Assembly: GCF_000516555.1 (NCBI RefSeq)
Contig: NZ_AZSJ01000007.1
Span: forward strand, 908,945 to 972,944
Length of the DNA stretch: 64,000 nt
Origin: Afipia sp. P52-10
GTDB lineage: Bacteria > Pseudomonadota > Alphaproteobacteria > Rhizobiales > Xanthobacteraceae
Reading direction: 5' to 3'
Positions 53,851 through 62,482 of the stretch are shown here, in pieces. The position numbers and the translations under genes are program-made. The notes beneath the pieces were generated by a model. That model did no database searches and was not told the origin of the DNA. It was given only the letters and a program-made list of their open reading frames with translations. Numbering within the stretch: position 1 is the stretch's first letter; each line of letters opens with the position of its first letter.

Positions 53851-54579
53851 CTAGCGCATCTGGCCAAGCAGATGTGTTGCCCCCGCGGAGCCCGTAGCCA
53901 GCCGCTTCAGTGCCTCGCGACCACCCGCCGCATAAGCCGCCGCCGCCCGCAACAAGTCTCGCAGCTGCGCTGCGCTGCCCGGATCGAACCTGCACCAAGC
54001 GCCGCCGGTCAAGCGCGCGATCTCGCGAAACGCATGCTCGACAGCAGCATCGCGCCCTTCCTGGAACATGAAGCACGGCACCTTGAGCAGGCCGAGTTCT
54101 CCGGCGGTGGCGCATAGCGCGTCGATGTCCTCTTCCATCGCGTCGCCGACGAACACGAGCGCGCGCACCGACGACGCCGATGCTTCGCGCCGTGCATCGC
54201 TCAGCACTCTGCCGATCTGCGTGTGTCCGCCGGCGCAGGTGATGCGTCCCATCAGCCGCGCGAGCTTGGCTGTGTCGGTCAGCCAGCCGGTCGCGCGACA
54301 TTCGTTGCGACCGCGATAATAAATCAGCCGCATCGCCAGTCCGCCGATCTTGGCAGCCTCGTTGAACATATCTGCCTGCAGGGCACAGGCCATGTCCCAG
54401 GTCGGCTGCCGGCTCAACGTCGCGTCCAGCGCAAAGATCAGCCGCCCGGACGCTCCGTTGCCCGCAGGTCCGAGTGCCTTCACCTGCTGAAGGAAGTCGG
54501 CGATTGCCGCGGAAGACGACTGTGCGGCCGGAGTTTTGCTCGCAGACGATACGGGTTTCTGTCTGTCGTCGCTTGTCAT
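53851..54579 (-). CDS. VWA-like domain protein
   Basis: A 242-residue soluble protein with a von Willebrand A-type fold. FALDATLSRQPTWD near 45-58 is the MIDAS-like first motif (DxTxS), followed by CAGGHTQIGRVL with the threonine ligand near 125 and VFVGDAMEED near 150. Strand and helix pattern match VWA domains seen with MoxR or DnaJ partners. Here the DnaJ-domain gene follows. An earlier start at 54600 is possible; I used 54579 (MTSDDRQK). Confidence 0.72.
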   Translation of the reverse strand: MTSDDRQKPVSSASKTPAAQSSSAAIADFLQQVKALGPAGNGASGRLIFALDATLSRQPTWDMACALQADMFNEAAKIGGLAMRLIYYRGRNECRATGWLTDTAKLARLMGRITCAGGHTQIGRVLSDARREASASSVRALVFVGDAMEEDIDALCATAGELGLLKVPCFMFQEGRDAAVEHAFREIARLTGGAWCRFDPGSAAQLRDLLRAAAAYAAGGREALKRLATGSAGATHLLGQMR

Positions 54580-54712
54580 GACGCGTCTCATCGTGCGCAC
54601 GCAGATGGTGCAAGCTTTATGTGGAGCGCGTGCGCGAGGCCGTCAATGCCGGATCGTCCGACATCCGTGCGTGCTAGCCTCGTCGCGATCCTATCAACCG
54701 AAGGAGCTTCTC

Positions 54713-55027
54713 ATGACGTTCATACGCATCACCTGCGCGCGCATCACCTTGGTCACGGCCGCACTCGCGCTTCCGCCCACGGCCTCGGCCAATGCCGTCG
54801 TGCTCGATCTCTATACCATGACCTGCAAGGAATTCGTGCAGAGCGACGAGCAGACGGTCTCGCTCATGCTGACCTGGCTCGACGGCTGGTACAAAGGCGA
54901 CAGCGATGAGGCCAAGATCGATACTGACGTGTTCTTGGAGAACGCCAAGAAGATCGGAGCCTATTGCGGCTCCAACCCGACCGTCAGCATCGTCAATGCA
55001 GCCGATAAGGTTTTGAGCGAAAAGTGA
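54713..55027 (+). CDS. HdeA-like periplasmic acid-stress protein
   Basis: A 104-residue exported protein of the HdeA/HdeB family, small chaperones that protect periplasmic proteins at low pH. Residues 1-25 form a signal peptide ending TASANA, with cleavage after ANA. The mature domain VVLDLYTMTCKEFVQSDEQT contains the two conserved Cys, one in MTCKEF and one in IGAYCGSNP, expected to form a disulfide. The start is ATG at 54713 with AAGGAG upstream. Confidence 0.83.
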   Translation: MTFIRITCARITLVTAALALPPTASANAVVLDLYTMTCKEFVQSDEQTVSLMLTWLDGWYKGDSDEAKIDTDVFLENAKKIGAYCGSNPTVSIVNAADKVLSEK

Positions 55028-55104
55028 ACTGCCGCAGTCGCTGAAGGGAGGCCGGCGCTGGGCCGACCTCTCTTCATCCGTTGGCGGCGTACGCATTCTC
55101 GTAT

Positions 55105-55662
55105 TCAGTCGCCGCCGATAGCGCGCGGCAGCATCCGCTGCAAGACTCCATCACGATGGATGAGGAAGTGATACAGCGCCGCAGCAATGTGCACGAGCAC
55201 GATCGCGGCAACGATCAATCCTATGCTCCGATGCACGGCGAATAGACGATCGGCCAGCGCTTCGTTCTTGGCGATCAGATTGGGAATCTCGAACACGCCG
55301 AAGAACGGCGTCGGCGCCCCATAAGCCGAGTTGGCAAGCCAGCCGCCGATCGGCATCACAAGCAATAGGACATACAGCAATCCGTGCGTCGCCGACGAGG
55401 CAACGCGCTGCCAGCGGGCCAGTGATGGTGCCGGGGCCGGCGCACCGATAACGATGCGGTTGACCAGGCGCGCAAGCATCAACATCAGGATCAGCATCCC
55501 GAGCGACTTGTGCAGCAGATATAGCGTATCCTGGGTCGGTCCCTGCCCGACCCGGCCCATGACGATGCCGATCGGGATCATGACCAACACACAGGCTGCG
55601 ATCAGCCAGTGCAGCCATTTCGAAGTGGCCGGATAGCCGCCGCTGCGAACGCCATAGGTCAT
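55105..55662 (-). CDS. cybB: Cytochrome b561
   Basis: Di-heme membrane cytochrome of the CybB family. The 185-residue protein has four transmembrane helices with paired His in KWLHWLIAAC, LLHKSLGML, AVHRSIGL and VHIAAALYH, which would bind the hemes. The start is ATG at 55662 (MTYGVRSG). It is a single gene convergent with the HdeA-like gene. It may accept electrons from quinol; the exact partner is unknown. Confidence 0.9.
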   Translation of the reverse strand: MTYGVRSGGYPATSKWLHWLIAACVLVMIPIGIVMGRVGQGPTQDTLYLLHKSLGMLILMLMLARLVNRIVIGAPAPAPSLARWQRVASSATHGLLYVLLLVMPIGGWLANSAYGAPTPFFGVFEIPNLIAKNEALADRLFAVHRSIGLIVAAIVLVHIAAALYHFLIHRDGVLQRMLPRAIGGD

Positions 55663-55780
55663 GGCAATGTCCCCCGTCTTCAGGGAAGACTAATCAGCAA
55701 CACGGGTTCCGGCTAGGGGATCGGGTGGCGGTGTCGCAGCCGGATCATGACGGCGCGTGATCGTACCGGTCTGCAAAAGA

Positions 55781-55797
55781 AGCCGCCAGAGGCGGCT
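55781..55797 (-). terminator. Terminator after Flp pilin
   Basis: AGCCGCC (55781-55787) and GGCGGCT (55791-55797) pair around AGA. On the minus strand the hairpin is followed by TCTTTTGC. It is 49 bases beyond the Flp pilin stop. Confidence 0.7.
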
Positions 55798-55845
55798 GAC
55801 AGTTGCCAGTGTTCATGCTGCCGGCGGCAGCAGAGGTTGCCCGGA

Positions 55846-56016
55846 TCAGGGCGTGCCGAGTGAGGTCGTGATTGAACCGAACTTGTTGCTGATGGCGGTG
55901 CCGAGCGTGTTGACCGCCGCGATGATGGCGATGCCGATGCCTGCGGCAATCAAGGCGTATTCAATCGCCGTCGCGCCCGACTCATCGCGCACGAACCGTT
56001 GTATCAAACCGATCAT
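55846..56016 (-). CDS. Flp family type IVb pilin
   Basis: A 56-residue pilin of the Flp/Fap family. The N-terminus is MIGLIQRFVRDESGATAIEYALIAAGIG, with prepilin cleavage expected after Gly14, Glu19 and Tyr20 of the EY motif, and a hydrophobic helix to about residue 40. The start at 56016 is used. No tad cluster is adjacent. A CtrA-type box at 56135-56149 lies 119 bases upstream, the usual control of the Caulobacter pilA. Its terminator is at 55781-55797. Confidence 0.93.
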   Translation of the reverse strand: MIGLIQRFVRDESGATAIEYALIAAGIGIAIIAAVNTLGTAISNKFGSITTSLGTP

Positions 56017-56134
56017 CTGTGATGCTCCCGGATCGCTATCTTCGATGGCCTTGCCATCCAAGGCACGATACCGGACGGAACTTTCCGCTCGGTAAAGCTG
56101 TAATCGACAACTGTACGCGCCCTGCGCGTGAACC

Positions 56135-56149
56135 TTAACCCTCCGTTAA
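56135..56149 (-). promoter_or_regulatory. CtrA box TTAA-N7-TTAA upstream of Flp pilin
   Basis: TTAACCCTCCGTTAA matches the full CtrA consensus TTAA-N7-TTAA exactly. It is flanked by CC and GG, extending a 7-bp palindrome. It lies 119 bases upstream of the Flp pilin start and after the end of mipZ. CtrA control of Flp pilin genes is established in Caulobacter. Confidence 0.65.
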
Positions 56150-56220
56150 GGCTGATGGATCGCACCGGTCAGGGAATGTGGATCACGCCAGAGACGCCAG
56201 CCGGGAAACCCGGCTCGACC

Positions 56221-57138
56221 TCAGACGATATCGTGGGTCTCGAGCGGCTTACCGGATTGCGCGAACCATTCGGCACGGGCCGCGGCACGGCGGCGTCCGC
56301 GCTCATCGATCGGCAGCTTGAGATGACGCAGCAGGCTTGCGACCTCCTCGCGCGCGGTGACATGCGCCATGCTGGGCCGCATGCCAAGCGTTTGCGCATT
56401 CAGATCGTCCAGCGCGGTCAGCCCGCGCGGAAACAATTCGCGATAGACCACCCGCTCGGCGAAACCGTCCACGGTTCGGAATCCAACCGAAGCAGCAAGC
56501 TTGTTCAGGCCTTCACCGATCAGTTGCTTGTTGCGCGACGTCATGAAGGACAGGCGATTGCGTACGACGATCCAATCGGTCGAGGCGCCATCCACCTGCC
56601 GACGCTGGCGCCGCGCCTCGCGCACCATCCGCGCATAGTGGCTTTCACCAGTGACCCAGTATGTCGCGGGATCGACCCTGCCGAGCACATCGAAATCGAC
56701 GAAGCTGTCGTTGATCGGCGTGATCAAGGTATCGGCCATCGAATGCGCGAGCCGCATCAGGTAGTTGTCGGTGCCCGGCGTATCGATGACGATGAAATCG
56801 AAGGAACGCTCCACCGCATGGATCGCCTGCGAGAACTGTTCGAACTCGGAGCTCTCGTTCTCGGCGATGTTCATGCTCGAGCCGAGCGTGACGTGGATGT
56901 GATGCGGCAGTTCGAGCGCGAGACCGGTGCGGCGCGCCCAAGCGGCGCGGTTTTCCATGTAATGGGTCAGACTCTTTTGCCGCGCATCAAGATCGATGGT
57001 CGCAACCCGCTGGCCGGCCTTCAAAAGGGCGACGATAACGTGAACGGCGGTGGTCGATTTGCCCGAGCCGCCCTTCTCGTTACCCAAGACGATGACATGT
57101 GCGGAGCCGGCTTGCGCCGGGCTGGCCTGTACTAACAT
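56221..57138 (-). CDS. mipZ: MipZ-type ParA family ATPase
   Basis: A ParA/MinD-like ATPase that forms a bipolar gradient and blocks FtsZ assembly at poles, fixing the division plane. The 305-residue protein has the Walker A GNEKGGSGKSTTAVHV (about 19-34), Walker B FIVIDTPGTD near 111-120, and DFDVLGRVDPATYWVTGES typical of MipZ. The start is ATG at 57138 (MLVQASPAQ). The Flp pilin lies downstream. Together with DivK and PleD it marks the alphaproteobacterial cell-cycle set. Confidence 0.9.
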   Translation of the reverse strand: MLVQASPAQAGSAHVIVLGNEKGGSGKSTTAVHVIVALLKAGQRVATIDLDARQKSLTHYMENRAAWARRTGLALELPHHIHVTLGSSMNIAENESSEFEQFSQAIHAVERSFDFIVIDTPGTDNYLMRLAHSMADTLITPINDSFVDFDVLGRVDPATYWVTGESHYARMVREARRQRRQVDGASTDWIVVRNRLSFMTSRNKQLIGEGLNKLAASVGFRTVDGFAERVVYRELFPRGLTALDDLNAQTLGMRPSMAHVTAREEVASLLRHLKLPIDERGRRRAAARAEWFAQSGKPLETHDIV

Positions 57139-57443
57139 CACGCGTGGCCCCTGTTGCCTCATTCTCAGAGTGGAGAGCGGCGGGGTCAAGCGAAATGCGC
57201 AAGGAGCGACGTTCATCCTAAATGCGATGGGCGAGGCTCGCCTCCCCCGCGCCGATGCGCGCGCACGCGGGACCCTGACGCGATGCCCTCATGCCACGCT
57301 GTCATGTCCGGCACGACGGCGCGGAGACGGTTTTCGCAACGGTTGAGCGATTGGCGGTAACACCTCGCCTTTGATAGGTTCGCCGCGCGTCGGCCTCCGC
57401 AGACCGATCGCGCCGTTCACCCCGTTTTCCAACCAGGCCCCCG

Positions 57444-58295
57444 ATGTCAAAACGCCCTTCCGTCGTCCGCACCCTTCCCATCCTGCATCGCACGCTCGAT
57501 GCCTTGCGCGGCCGCAAGGCGAAGATCGCCATCGTGCCGACCATGGGGGCGTTGCACGACGGGCATTTGACACTGGTGCGCAATGCCAGGCGACGCGGGC
57601 TGAAGGTCGTGGTCTCGATCTTCGTTAATCCGACGCAGTTCGCCCCGCATGAGGACTTCGGCTCCTATCCGCGCACACTCAACGAGGATCTGCAGAAGCT
57701 CAGTGCCGAGGGTGTGGATCTCGTCTGGGCACCCAATGCGCATGTGATGTATCCGGAAGGTTTCGTCACCCGCATCGCCCTCGAAGGACCGGCCGTGGCC
57801 GGGCTGGAGGACACCTATCGTCCGCACTTCTTCGGCGGCGTGGCAACCGTGGTCGGCAAGCTGTTCGCGCAAACGCGGGCCGACTTCGCGATGTTTGGCG
57901 AGAAGGACTATCAGCAGCTCAAGGTTGTGACGCGGATGGCCAAGGACCTCGACCTGCGAACCAAAGTCATCGGCGTGCCGACCGTGCGCGAAAAGGACGG
58001 TCTCGCGATGTCCTCGCGCAACGTCTATCTGTCGGCTGAGGAACGCCGGACTGCGCCTGTCCTTCATCGCACGATGAAGAGTGTATCGGCCAAGCTTCGC
58101 GCCGGCGAGAGCCTTGAGGCTGCACTCGCGGAGGGACGTGAGACGATCGCAGCGGCCGGTTTTGCGATCGATTATCTGGAGGCGCGCCACGCCGAAACGT
58201 TGGCGAAGATCGGCTCCATCAAGGACGGTCCGGTGAGGCTCCTGGTTGCGGCCAAGCTCGGGCGAACGCGGCTGATCGACAACATGAAGGCGTGA
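57444..58295 (+). CDS. panC: Pantoate-beta-alanine ligase
   Basis: Joins pantoate and beta-alanine via an adenylate to form pantothenate. The 283-residue protein has [14 protein letters not shown] near 33-46 with the HxGH motif, [19 protein letters not shown] near 60-78, [15 protein letters not shown], and the KMSKS-like MSSRNVYLS near 190-198. The start is ATG at 57444. It is a stand-alone gene; panB is not adjacent. Confidence 0.95.
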   Translation: MSKRPSVVRTLPILHRTLDALRGRKAKIAIVPTMGALHDGHLTLVRNARRRGLKVVVSIFVNPTQFAPHEDFGSYPRTLNEDLQKLSAEGVDLVWAPNAHVMYPEGFVTRIALEGPAVAGLEDTYRPHFFGGVATVVGKLFAQTRADFAMFGEKDYQQLKVVTRMAKDLDLRTKVIGVPTVREKDGLAMSSRNVYLSAEERRTAPVLHRTMKSVSAKLRAGESLEAALAEGRETIAAAGFAIDYLEARHAETLAKIGSIKDGPVRLLVAAKLGRTRLIDNMKA

Positions 58296-58340
58296 TGCGC
58301 ACCAGGCGGGAGGCACCCGCAGGCGCCCGTTCCTGTCCGC

Positions 58341-58778
58341 CTAAAGCAGACCGAGTTCGCGCAGTTCGCGGCGCAAGGGCTCCGGCATCGCCGCAAGCCC
58401 CTTCCCCGCCTGACCGAGATCGGCCGGCGCATCGGATGCGCTCAGATAGCGCCAGCCCTGGAAGGCCCGCATCGGCCGCGGCGTGACGGTGATCACCTTC
58501 GGCTCCATCACGATGCGGCAACGGGAAATGCCGGCCTTGTCGCGGAACGACTCGATCGCAAGCAGCTTCTCGCGCGCGGCGATCTGCCCCTTGATCACCC
58601 AGTAGAGCGAACCGCCATCGAGCAATTCCTCGTCCCGCTTCGGCGTCATTCGCGTGATGTGGATGTGCTTGCGCGGCAGACCCTGCTCCTTCGCCTTGCG
58701 CATGCGCTCACGCAGGAAGTCCTGGAGGTCTTTGATCGAGTCGCAACCGACCGCCAATTTCATCAGATGCAGTGCCAT
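58341..58778 (-). CDS. DUF1489 family protein
   Basis: A 145-residue protein of the DUF1489 family, found almost only in alphaproteobacteria and of unknown function. It starts MALHLMKLAVGCDSIKDLQDF and has the RKHIHITRMTPKRDEELLDGGSLYWVIKG block near 36-64 and the CRIVMEPKVITVTPRPMRAFQGWRYL motif near 87-112. Convergent with panC and followed on the same strand by a long membrane protein gene upstream. It may bind nucleic acid; that is speculation from the basic blocks. Confidence 0.85.
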   Translation of the reverse strand: MALHLMKLAVGCDSIKDLQDFLRERMRKAKEQGLPRKHIHITRMTPKRDEELLDGGSLYWVIKGQIAAREKLLAIESFRDKAGISRCRIVMEPKVITVTPRPMRAFQGWRYLSASDAPADLGQAGKGLAAMPEPLRRELRELGLL

Positions 58779-58894
58779 ACTGCCATTTTACGGCAAGGCG
58801 CCGCAGGGTGGAAAGGCGTTTTACCGGAAGATCACAACAGCGGCGCTCATACCGCGATGGTCACGAACAGGCGGACCCACCACGGCGCTGAACC

Positions 58895-59866
58895 TCAATT
58901 GGCCTCTTGCTGCGGCATGAAAGGAACCGGCGCAACGACACGCGGCCGGCCGACGGATGCGGCTGGTGGATGAGCGGTGCTGCCGGCGGTCGCCGCAGGC
59001 TGCTGGTGGCTGGCTGCAGGACGCTTCGCCTGAGCCTGCGCGTTTGTCCCCTTCTGTGCGGGCGCCGGTGCCGCCTGTTTGGCAGGTGGCGGCGACGGCT
59101 CTGGGGTCATGATGCTGACCGGCGGGATCGAGGTGGAGGTTGCGAAATCGACCGTCGTCGGCTTGCCGGTCGGCATACCGGGCAGCAGGCCTGCTGCGGG
59201 CGACGGGGCGGATGTGGCGGCGCTGTTCCACGATGCCGCATAGCGGGCGACCAGCGTGTCGTAGAGGTGCTCGCTCATGTTGGCTTTGATCTGGGTGGAA
59301 TCGGACAGCACGCGAAACAGCGGGCAATCGACGGCATTGCAGCGCTCGCGCGCGGTGATCACCTGGGCGACCAGGCCGTAACGATCGCGTTCGATCGTGC
59401 GCTTGAGCAGTTGCTGCTCGGGCGAAAGCGACCGCGTGTTGCCCGCTGCGATCAGACGGGAGACCTGTGCCGCCGCGTAGGACACCGCGGCCGCCGCCAT
59501 ATCCGCCGAACCGAACACCGCGCGCTCGCACGCAGCCTCGACGCTATCGCCTGCAAGGCCATCAAGGCATGAAAGCGCCGGCACCGATGCCGTCTGCTGC
59601 GGCGCAGAGATTCGCTGCGGCTGCTCGATCGCAAAATCCTGCGAACGGCTCATTCCGCCAAAACCGCGAACGGTGGTGGTGGAGGCAATCCCGATGGCCA
59701 GCAGCGCAATCACCGCCAGCGCACCATTCGCCATCGTCTTATCGGCTCGCAACAAGACGATCAGCACGACCAGCGCGGAGAAACCGGCTGCCGCCAGCGT
59801 CACCCACATCGGAAACGCGGGCGAATGCCACAATTGATCAAGCGACGTTGCCCATGCCCATTGCAT
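58895..59866 (-). CDS. Membrane-anchored Pro/Ala-rich hypothetical protein
   Basis: A 323-residue protein with two N-terminal transmembrane helices (about 18-38 and 44-62) and a long soluble domain. Residues about 90-220 contain two Cys pairs (LSCLDG...ACERAVF and RCNAVDCPLF), which may form disulfides in the periplasm. The last 100 residues are Pro/Ala/Gln-rich and probably disordered. The start at 59866 (MQWAWATS) is used. I recognise no family. Confidence 0.6.
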   Translation of the reverse strand: MQWAWATSLDQLWHSPAFPMWVTLAAAGFSALVVLIVLLRADKTMANGALAVIALLAIGIASTTTVRGFGGMSRSQDFAIEQPQRISAPQQTASVPALSCLDGLAGDSVEAACERAVFGSADMAAAAVSYAAAQVSRLIAAGNTRSLSPEQQLLKRTIERDRYGLVAQVITARERCNAVDCPLFRVLSDSTQIKANMSEHLYDTLVARYAASWNSAATSAPSPAAGLLPGMPTGKPTTVDFATSTSIPPVSIMTPEPSPPPAKQAAPAPAQKGTNAQAQAKRPAASHQQPAATAGSTAHPPAASVGRPRVVAPVPFMPQQEAN

Positions 59867-60033
59867 GCCAAGTGCCCCCTGCGCTCGCACTCGATCTCGC
59901 CGTCTGCCGCGAACGGCTCAGCGAGACGAAAGCGTTATGTGTGTATCGGGACGGCACATGGTCCCTGTGCCGCGCCCATCCGCCGGTCAGAGTGAGTCAC
60001 GAACAAGACATCAATGGGGCAATAGTCTGTCGC

Positions 60034-60225
60034 TCAGGCCGCCTTCAACTGGCTTTCCTTGGCCACGCGCTCGAACGCTTCGGTGGTGCTCTTGATCCGA
60101 TACTGGCAATCGTCGCCATCGGTCGGCAACTGGCGGATGACCTCGTAGGTTCCACTCGCCGCGGGACGTGAGACGTTGCTAGCGGTGAAATAGACGGTGT
60201 CCCCGACCTTGTATTTGTGAGTCAA
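60034..60225 (-). CDS. Small conserved protein with beta-fold
   Basis: A 63-residue basic protein starting from TTG (MTHKYKVGDTVYFTASN) with AGGAGAG at good distance. The sequence reads like an SH3-like small beta-barrel: VGDTVYF, GTYEVIRQLP, CQYRIKSTTEAFERVA. No domain is assigned. An intrinsic terminator lies just upstream (60251-60290), so it is probably driven by a short promoter region or read-through. Confidence 0.68.
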   Translation of the reverse strand: MTHKYKVGDTVYFTASNVSRPAASGTYEVIRQLPTDGDDCQYRIKSTTEAFERVAKESQLKAA

Positions 60226-60250
60226 CGCCCTCTCCTTTACGCGCTATGCG

Positions 60251-60290
60251 AAAAAAGCCAATCAAAGCAATGAAGTGAAGCTTGATTGGC
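60251..60290 (-). terminator. Intrinsic terminator upstream of 60034 gene
   Basis: On the minus strand GCCAATCAA (60290-60282) pairs with TTGATTGGC (60265-60257), plus a bulged GC pair, and is followed by TTTTTT (60256-60251). It is a strong terminator only 26 bases before the TTG start of the 60034 gene. It is 210 bases past the upstream GST gene, leaving room for an attenuated leader or a small RNA. Confidence 0.8.
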
Positions 60291-60393
60291 GAAAGCCACC
60301 CGGGCTCCGTATAGCACGTCGGACCACAATTTGGCCAGCATTTCCCGCCGCCAGAGAATGGCAAAAAGAGTTTATATTTCAGGGCCTTAATAG

Positions 60394-60419
60394 GGTTCCG
60401 AAATCGAATTTGCGGAACC
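60394..60419. ncRNA. Structured AT-rich segment, candidate small RNA or leader
   Basis: GGTTCCG-AAAT-CGA-ATTT-G-CGGAACC can form a hairpin with one bulge. An AT-rich tract (60361-60392) flanks it and a second GC hairpin (about 60423-60437) follows. With the terminator at 60251-60290 on the minus strand, the region could encode a short RNA of roughly 120-170 bases. Candidate only. Confidence 0.3.
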
Positions 60420-60499
60420 GTGCCGCCCCCTGTGGCGGAACCGCACACCGACCGCTGAATCGGCCGGATCCAACCCGCAAACCCTTCCCTGGTGCGAGT

Positions 60500-61156
60500 T
60501 CAGTCGTTCTCAAACCGTTCGATGACCAACGTCTCCTCGAGTGCCGCCTCGGTCCACGCAGCGAACGCCAGATCGCGCTGCATGGTGTCGACGTAGTCGG
60601 CAGCCTCGCCCGTCACCGTGACGCCATAGGTCCGAAACCGGTGGATGACCGGTGCATACATCGCGTCGGCCGCCGAGATGCGTCCGAACAGGTACGGGCC
60701 TTGGCTGGCGTATTGGCGACGGCACTCGATCCAGATCTGCTCGATGCGTGCGACGTTGGCTTGCGCATCCGCCGACAGCGCCCGCTTGAAGGGCGGACGA
60801 TGAATGTTCATCGAGCACTCGTTGCGCAATGGCACGAAACCAGAATGCATCTCCGCCGAGATCGAGCGGGCTTTGGCCCGCGCCGCGACGTCCGCGGGCC
60901 AGATGCCTTTGTCGGGGAAACGTTCGGCCAGATATTCGATGATCGCCAGCGAATCCCAAACCGTGATGCTGCCGTCGACCAAGACCGGCACCTTGCCGGC
61001 AGGCGAGTAATGTAGGATGCGCTGCTTGTCTTCGTCGCCGGTGTAGAGCGGGATCGACACCTCATCGAAGGGAATGCCTGCGCCCTTCAACGCCATCCAT
61101 GGCCGCATCGACCAGGATGAGTAGTTCTTGTTTCCGATCACCAGCGTCAACGCCAT
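60500..61156 (-). CDS. Glutathione S-transferase family protein
   Basis: A 218-residue thioredoxin-fold GST. It starts MALTLVIGNKNYSSWSMRPWMAL, a variant of the N-terminal active region in which Ser or Tyr replaces Cys, with GKVPVLVDGSITVWDSLAI near 53-71 as the glutathione-binding strand and cis-Pro. A helical C-terminal domain follows. It is divergent from a DUF3253 gene and ends before the 60251 terminator. Confidence 0.85.
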   Translation of the reverse strand: MALTLVIGNKNYSSWSMRPWMALKGAGIPFDEVSIPLYTGDEDKQRILHYSPAGKVPVLVDGSITVWDSLAIIEYLAERFPDKGIWPADVAARAKARSISAEMHSGFVPLRNECSMNIHRPPFKRALSADAQANVARIEQIWIECRRQYASQGPYLFGRISAADAMYAPVIHRFRTYGVTVTGEAADYVDTMQRDLAFAAWTEAALEETLVIERFEND

Positions 61157-61278
61157 GGCTCACTCCGACGGCTTACTCGGCACCTGTTCGCGAGAGCCTG
61201 CTTTTACGCGAGACCAGCCCACTCCGCCAGAGAGGACGATCGCTTGCAGCGGGCGCTACAATCCGGCAAGGCAGGCGG

Positions 61279-61572
61279 ATGCTCAATCACGATTCGACCG
61301 CCGCTTTGCCTCCGGCAGACCACCAGCCCGTCCATTTGGAGAATGCCATTCTCGCCGTGCTCGCACGGGCGCCGGCGGAAACACTGAGCGCACCCGAAAT
61401 CGCGCAGGTCATTTCCGATGCTGGTGATTGGCACACGCTGCTGATGCCGATCCGGCGCGCGGCGGTGAAGCTCGCGCTCGACGGCCGCCTTATCATCTAC
61501 CGCAAGGGCAAACCGGTCGACCCCACGGATTTCCGCGGCGTCTATCGTCTCGGGCTGCCGCGTCACGACTGA
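61279..61572 (+). CDS. DUF3253 family protein
   Basis: A 97-residue protein of the DUF3253 family, a short winged-helix-like fold of unknown role. Recognisable blocks are LENAILAVLARAPAETLSAPEIAQVI near 20-45, DWHTLLMPIRRAAVKLALDGRLIIYRKGKPVDP near 50-82, and FRGVYRLGL. ATG at 61279 is the start. It is convergent with the YdcF-like gene. Confidence 0.82.
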   Translation: MLNHDSTAALPPADHQPVHLENAILAVLARAPAETLSAPEIAQVISDAGDWHTLLMPIRRAAVKLALDGRLIIYRKGKPVDPTDFRGVYRLGLPRHD

Positions 61573-61608
61573 TCGTCGATCGATCCTACTGCCGTCACCT
61601 CGCAGCGG

Positions 61609-62406
61609 TCAGCGCGGGCCGGGAAACAGTTCGCTGCTTCGCCCGGTCAACCAGTAGACCACGAGACCATTCCACTCGCGCATGGCTGTATCGGTGCGCG
61701 CAAGGCCCGCACTCACCCTGCGGAACGGCAGCAAAGCGTCGTCCCACCCGCTGGTCCGCCAGTCCACCGGGAACGCCTCCACCTCGAAGCCCACTTTCCT
61801 GAAGGTGCCGATCGCGCGCGGCATGTGCGAAGCGGATGTCACCAGCAGCCAGCGCTCTCCCGGCTTCGGCTGTACGAGATCGCGCGAATAGATGGCGTTC
61901 TCGTAGGTCGTCCGCGATGCGCTCTCGAACAGGAAGCGATCGCCGCTCATTCCCAGTTGCTCGAGCAGCTTCTTCGCATAAGGCGCTTCCGACACGGCCT
62001 CGCTCAAGAGATTGGCGCTGCCGCCTGAGTAGACGATGCGGACGGTCGGGAAACGATGCGCCAGCATCAGCATCGCGATCGCCCGTTCGCCGGCTGAATC
62101 CAGTTCGGTTATTCCTCTCGCCGCGGAAATGTTGGGGTTGATGGCACCGCCAAGGACGATGATCCCGTCCGGAGCACCGTTTCGCTCATCCCAGGCTGGA
62201 AACCGTTCGGTGAGCGGCAGCAGCAGGATATTGGCAGCCGGAGACAATCCGAACAGCGCGATCAGCACGACGCTGATAGCCGACACCCACAGACCCAACC
62301 GCCGCCAGCCCGCACTCAACAGACCGATACCGGCGATGGCCAAAAGGGCAAAGAGATTGGACGGGACCGCGAAGAAACCGAGAACCTTCGAAAGCACAAA
62401 GAACAT
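61609..62406 (-). CDS. YdcF/ElyC family (DUF218) protein
   Basis: A 265-residue inner-membrane protein of the YdcF/SanA/ElyC group, linked in E. coli to envelope polysaccharide metabolism. Two N-terminal hydrophobic helices (about 1-25 and 35-60) precede a DUF218 domain with GAPDGIIVLGGAINP near 81-95, VRIVYSGGSANL near 127-138, and TYENAIYSRDLV, VTSASHMPRAIGTFRKVGF near 200-218. The start is ATG at 62406 (MFFVLSK). Single gene. Confidence 0.85.
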   Translation of the reverse strand: MFFVLSKVLGFFAVPSNLFALLAIAGIGLLSAGWRRLGLWVSAISVVLIALFGLSPAANILLLPLTERFPAWDERNGAPDGIIVLGGAINPNISAARGITELDSAGERAIAMLMLAHRFPTVRIVYSGGSANLLSEAVSEAPYAKKLLEQLGMSGDRFLFESASRTTYENAIYSRDLVQPKPGERWLLVTSASHMPRAIGTFRKVGFEVEAFPVDWRTSGWDDALLPFRRVSAGLARTDTAMREWNGLVVYWLTGRSSELFPGPR

Positions 62407-62482
62407 GTTTGGAGGTAACCCCGCCTGATGCCCAACCTCCATGCGTGAACTTGCCGGCAAGATCAATCGGACATGCGATGGC

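Noticed and set aside
55662..55720. EcfG-type general-stress promoter before cytochrome b561 (GGAAC)
   Set aside because: GGAAC is present but the -10 reads CTTC rather than CGTT at the expected distance.
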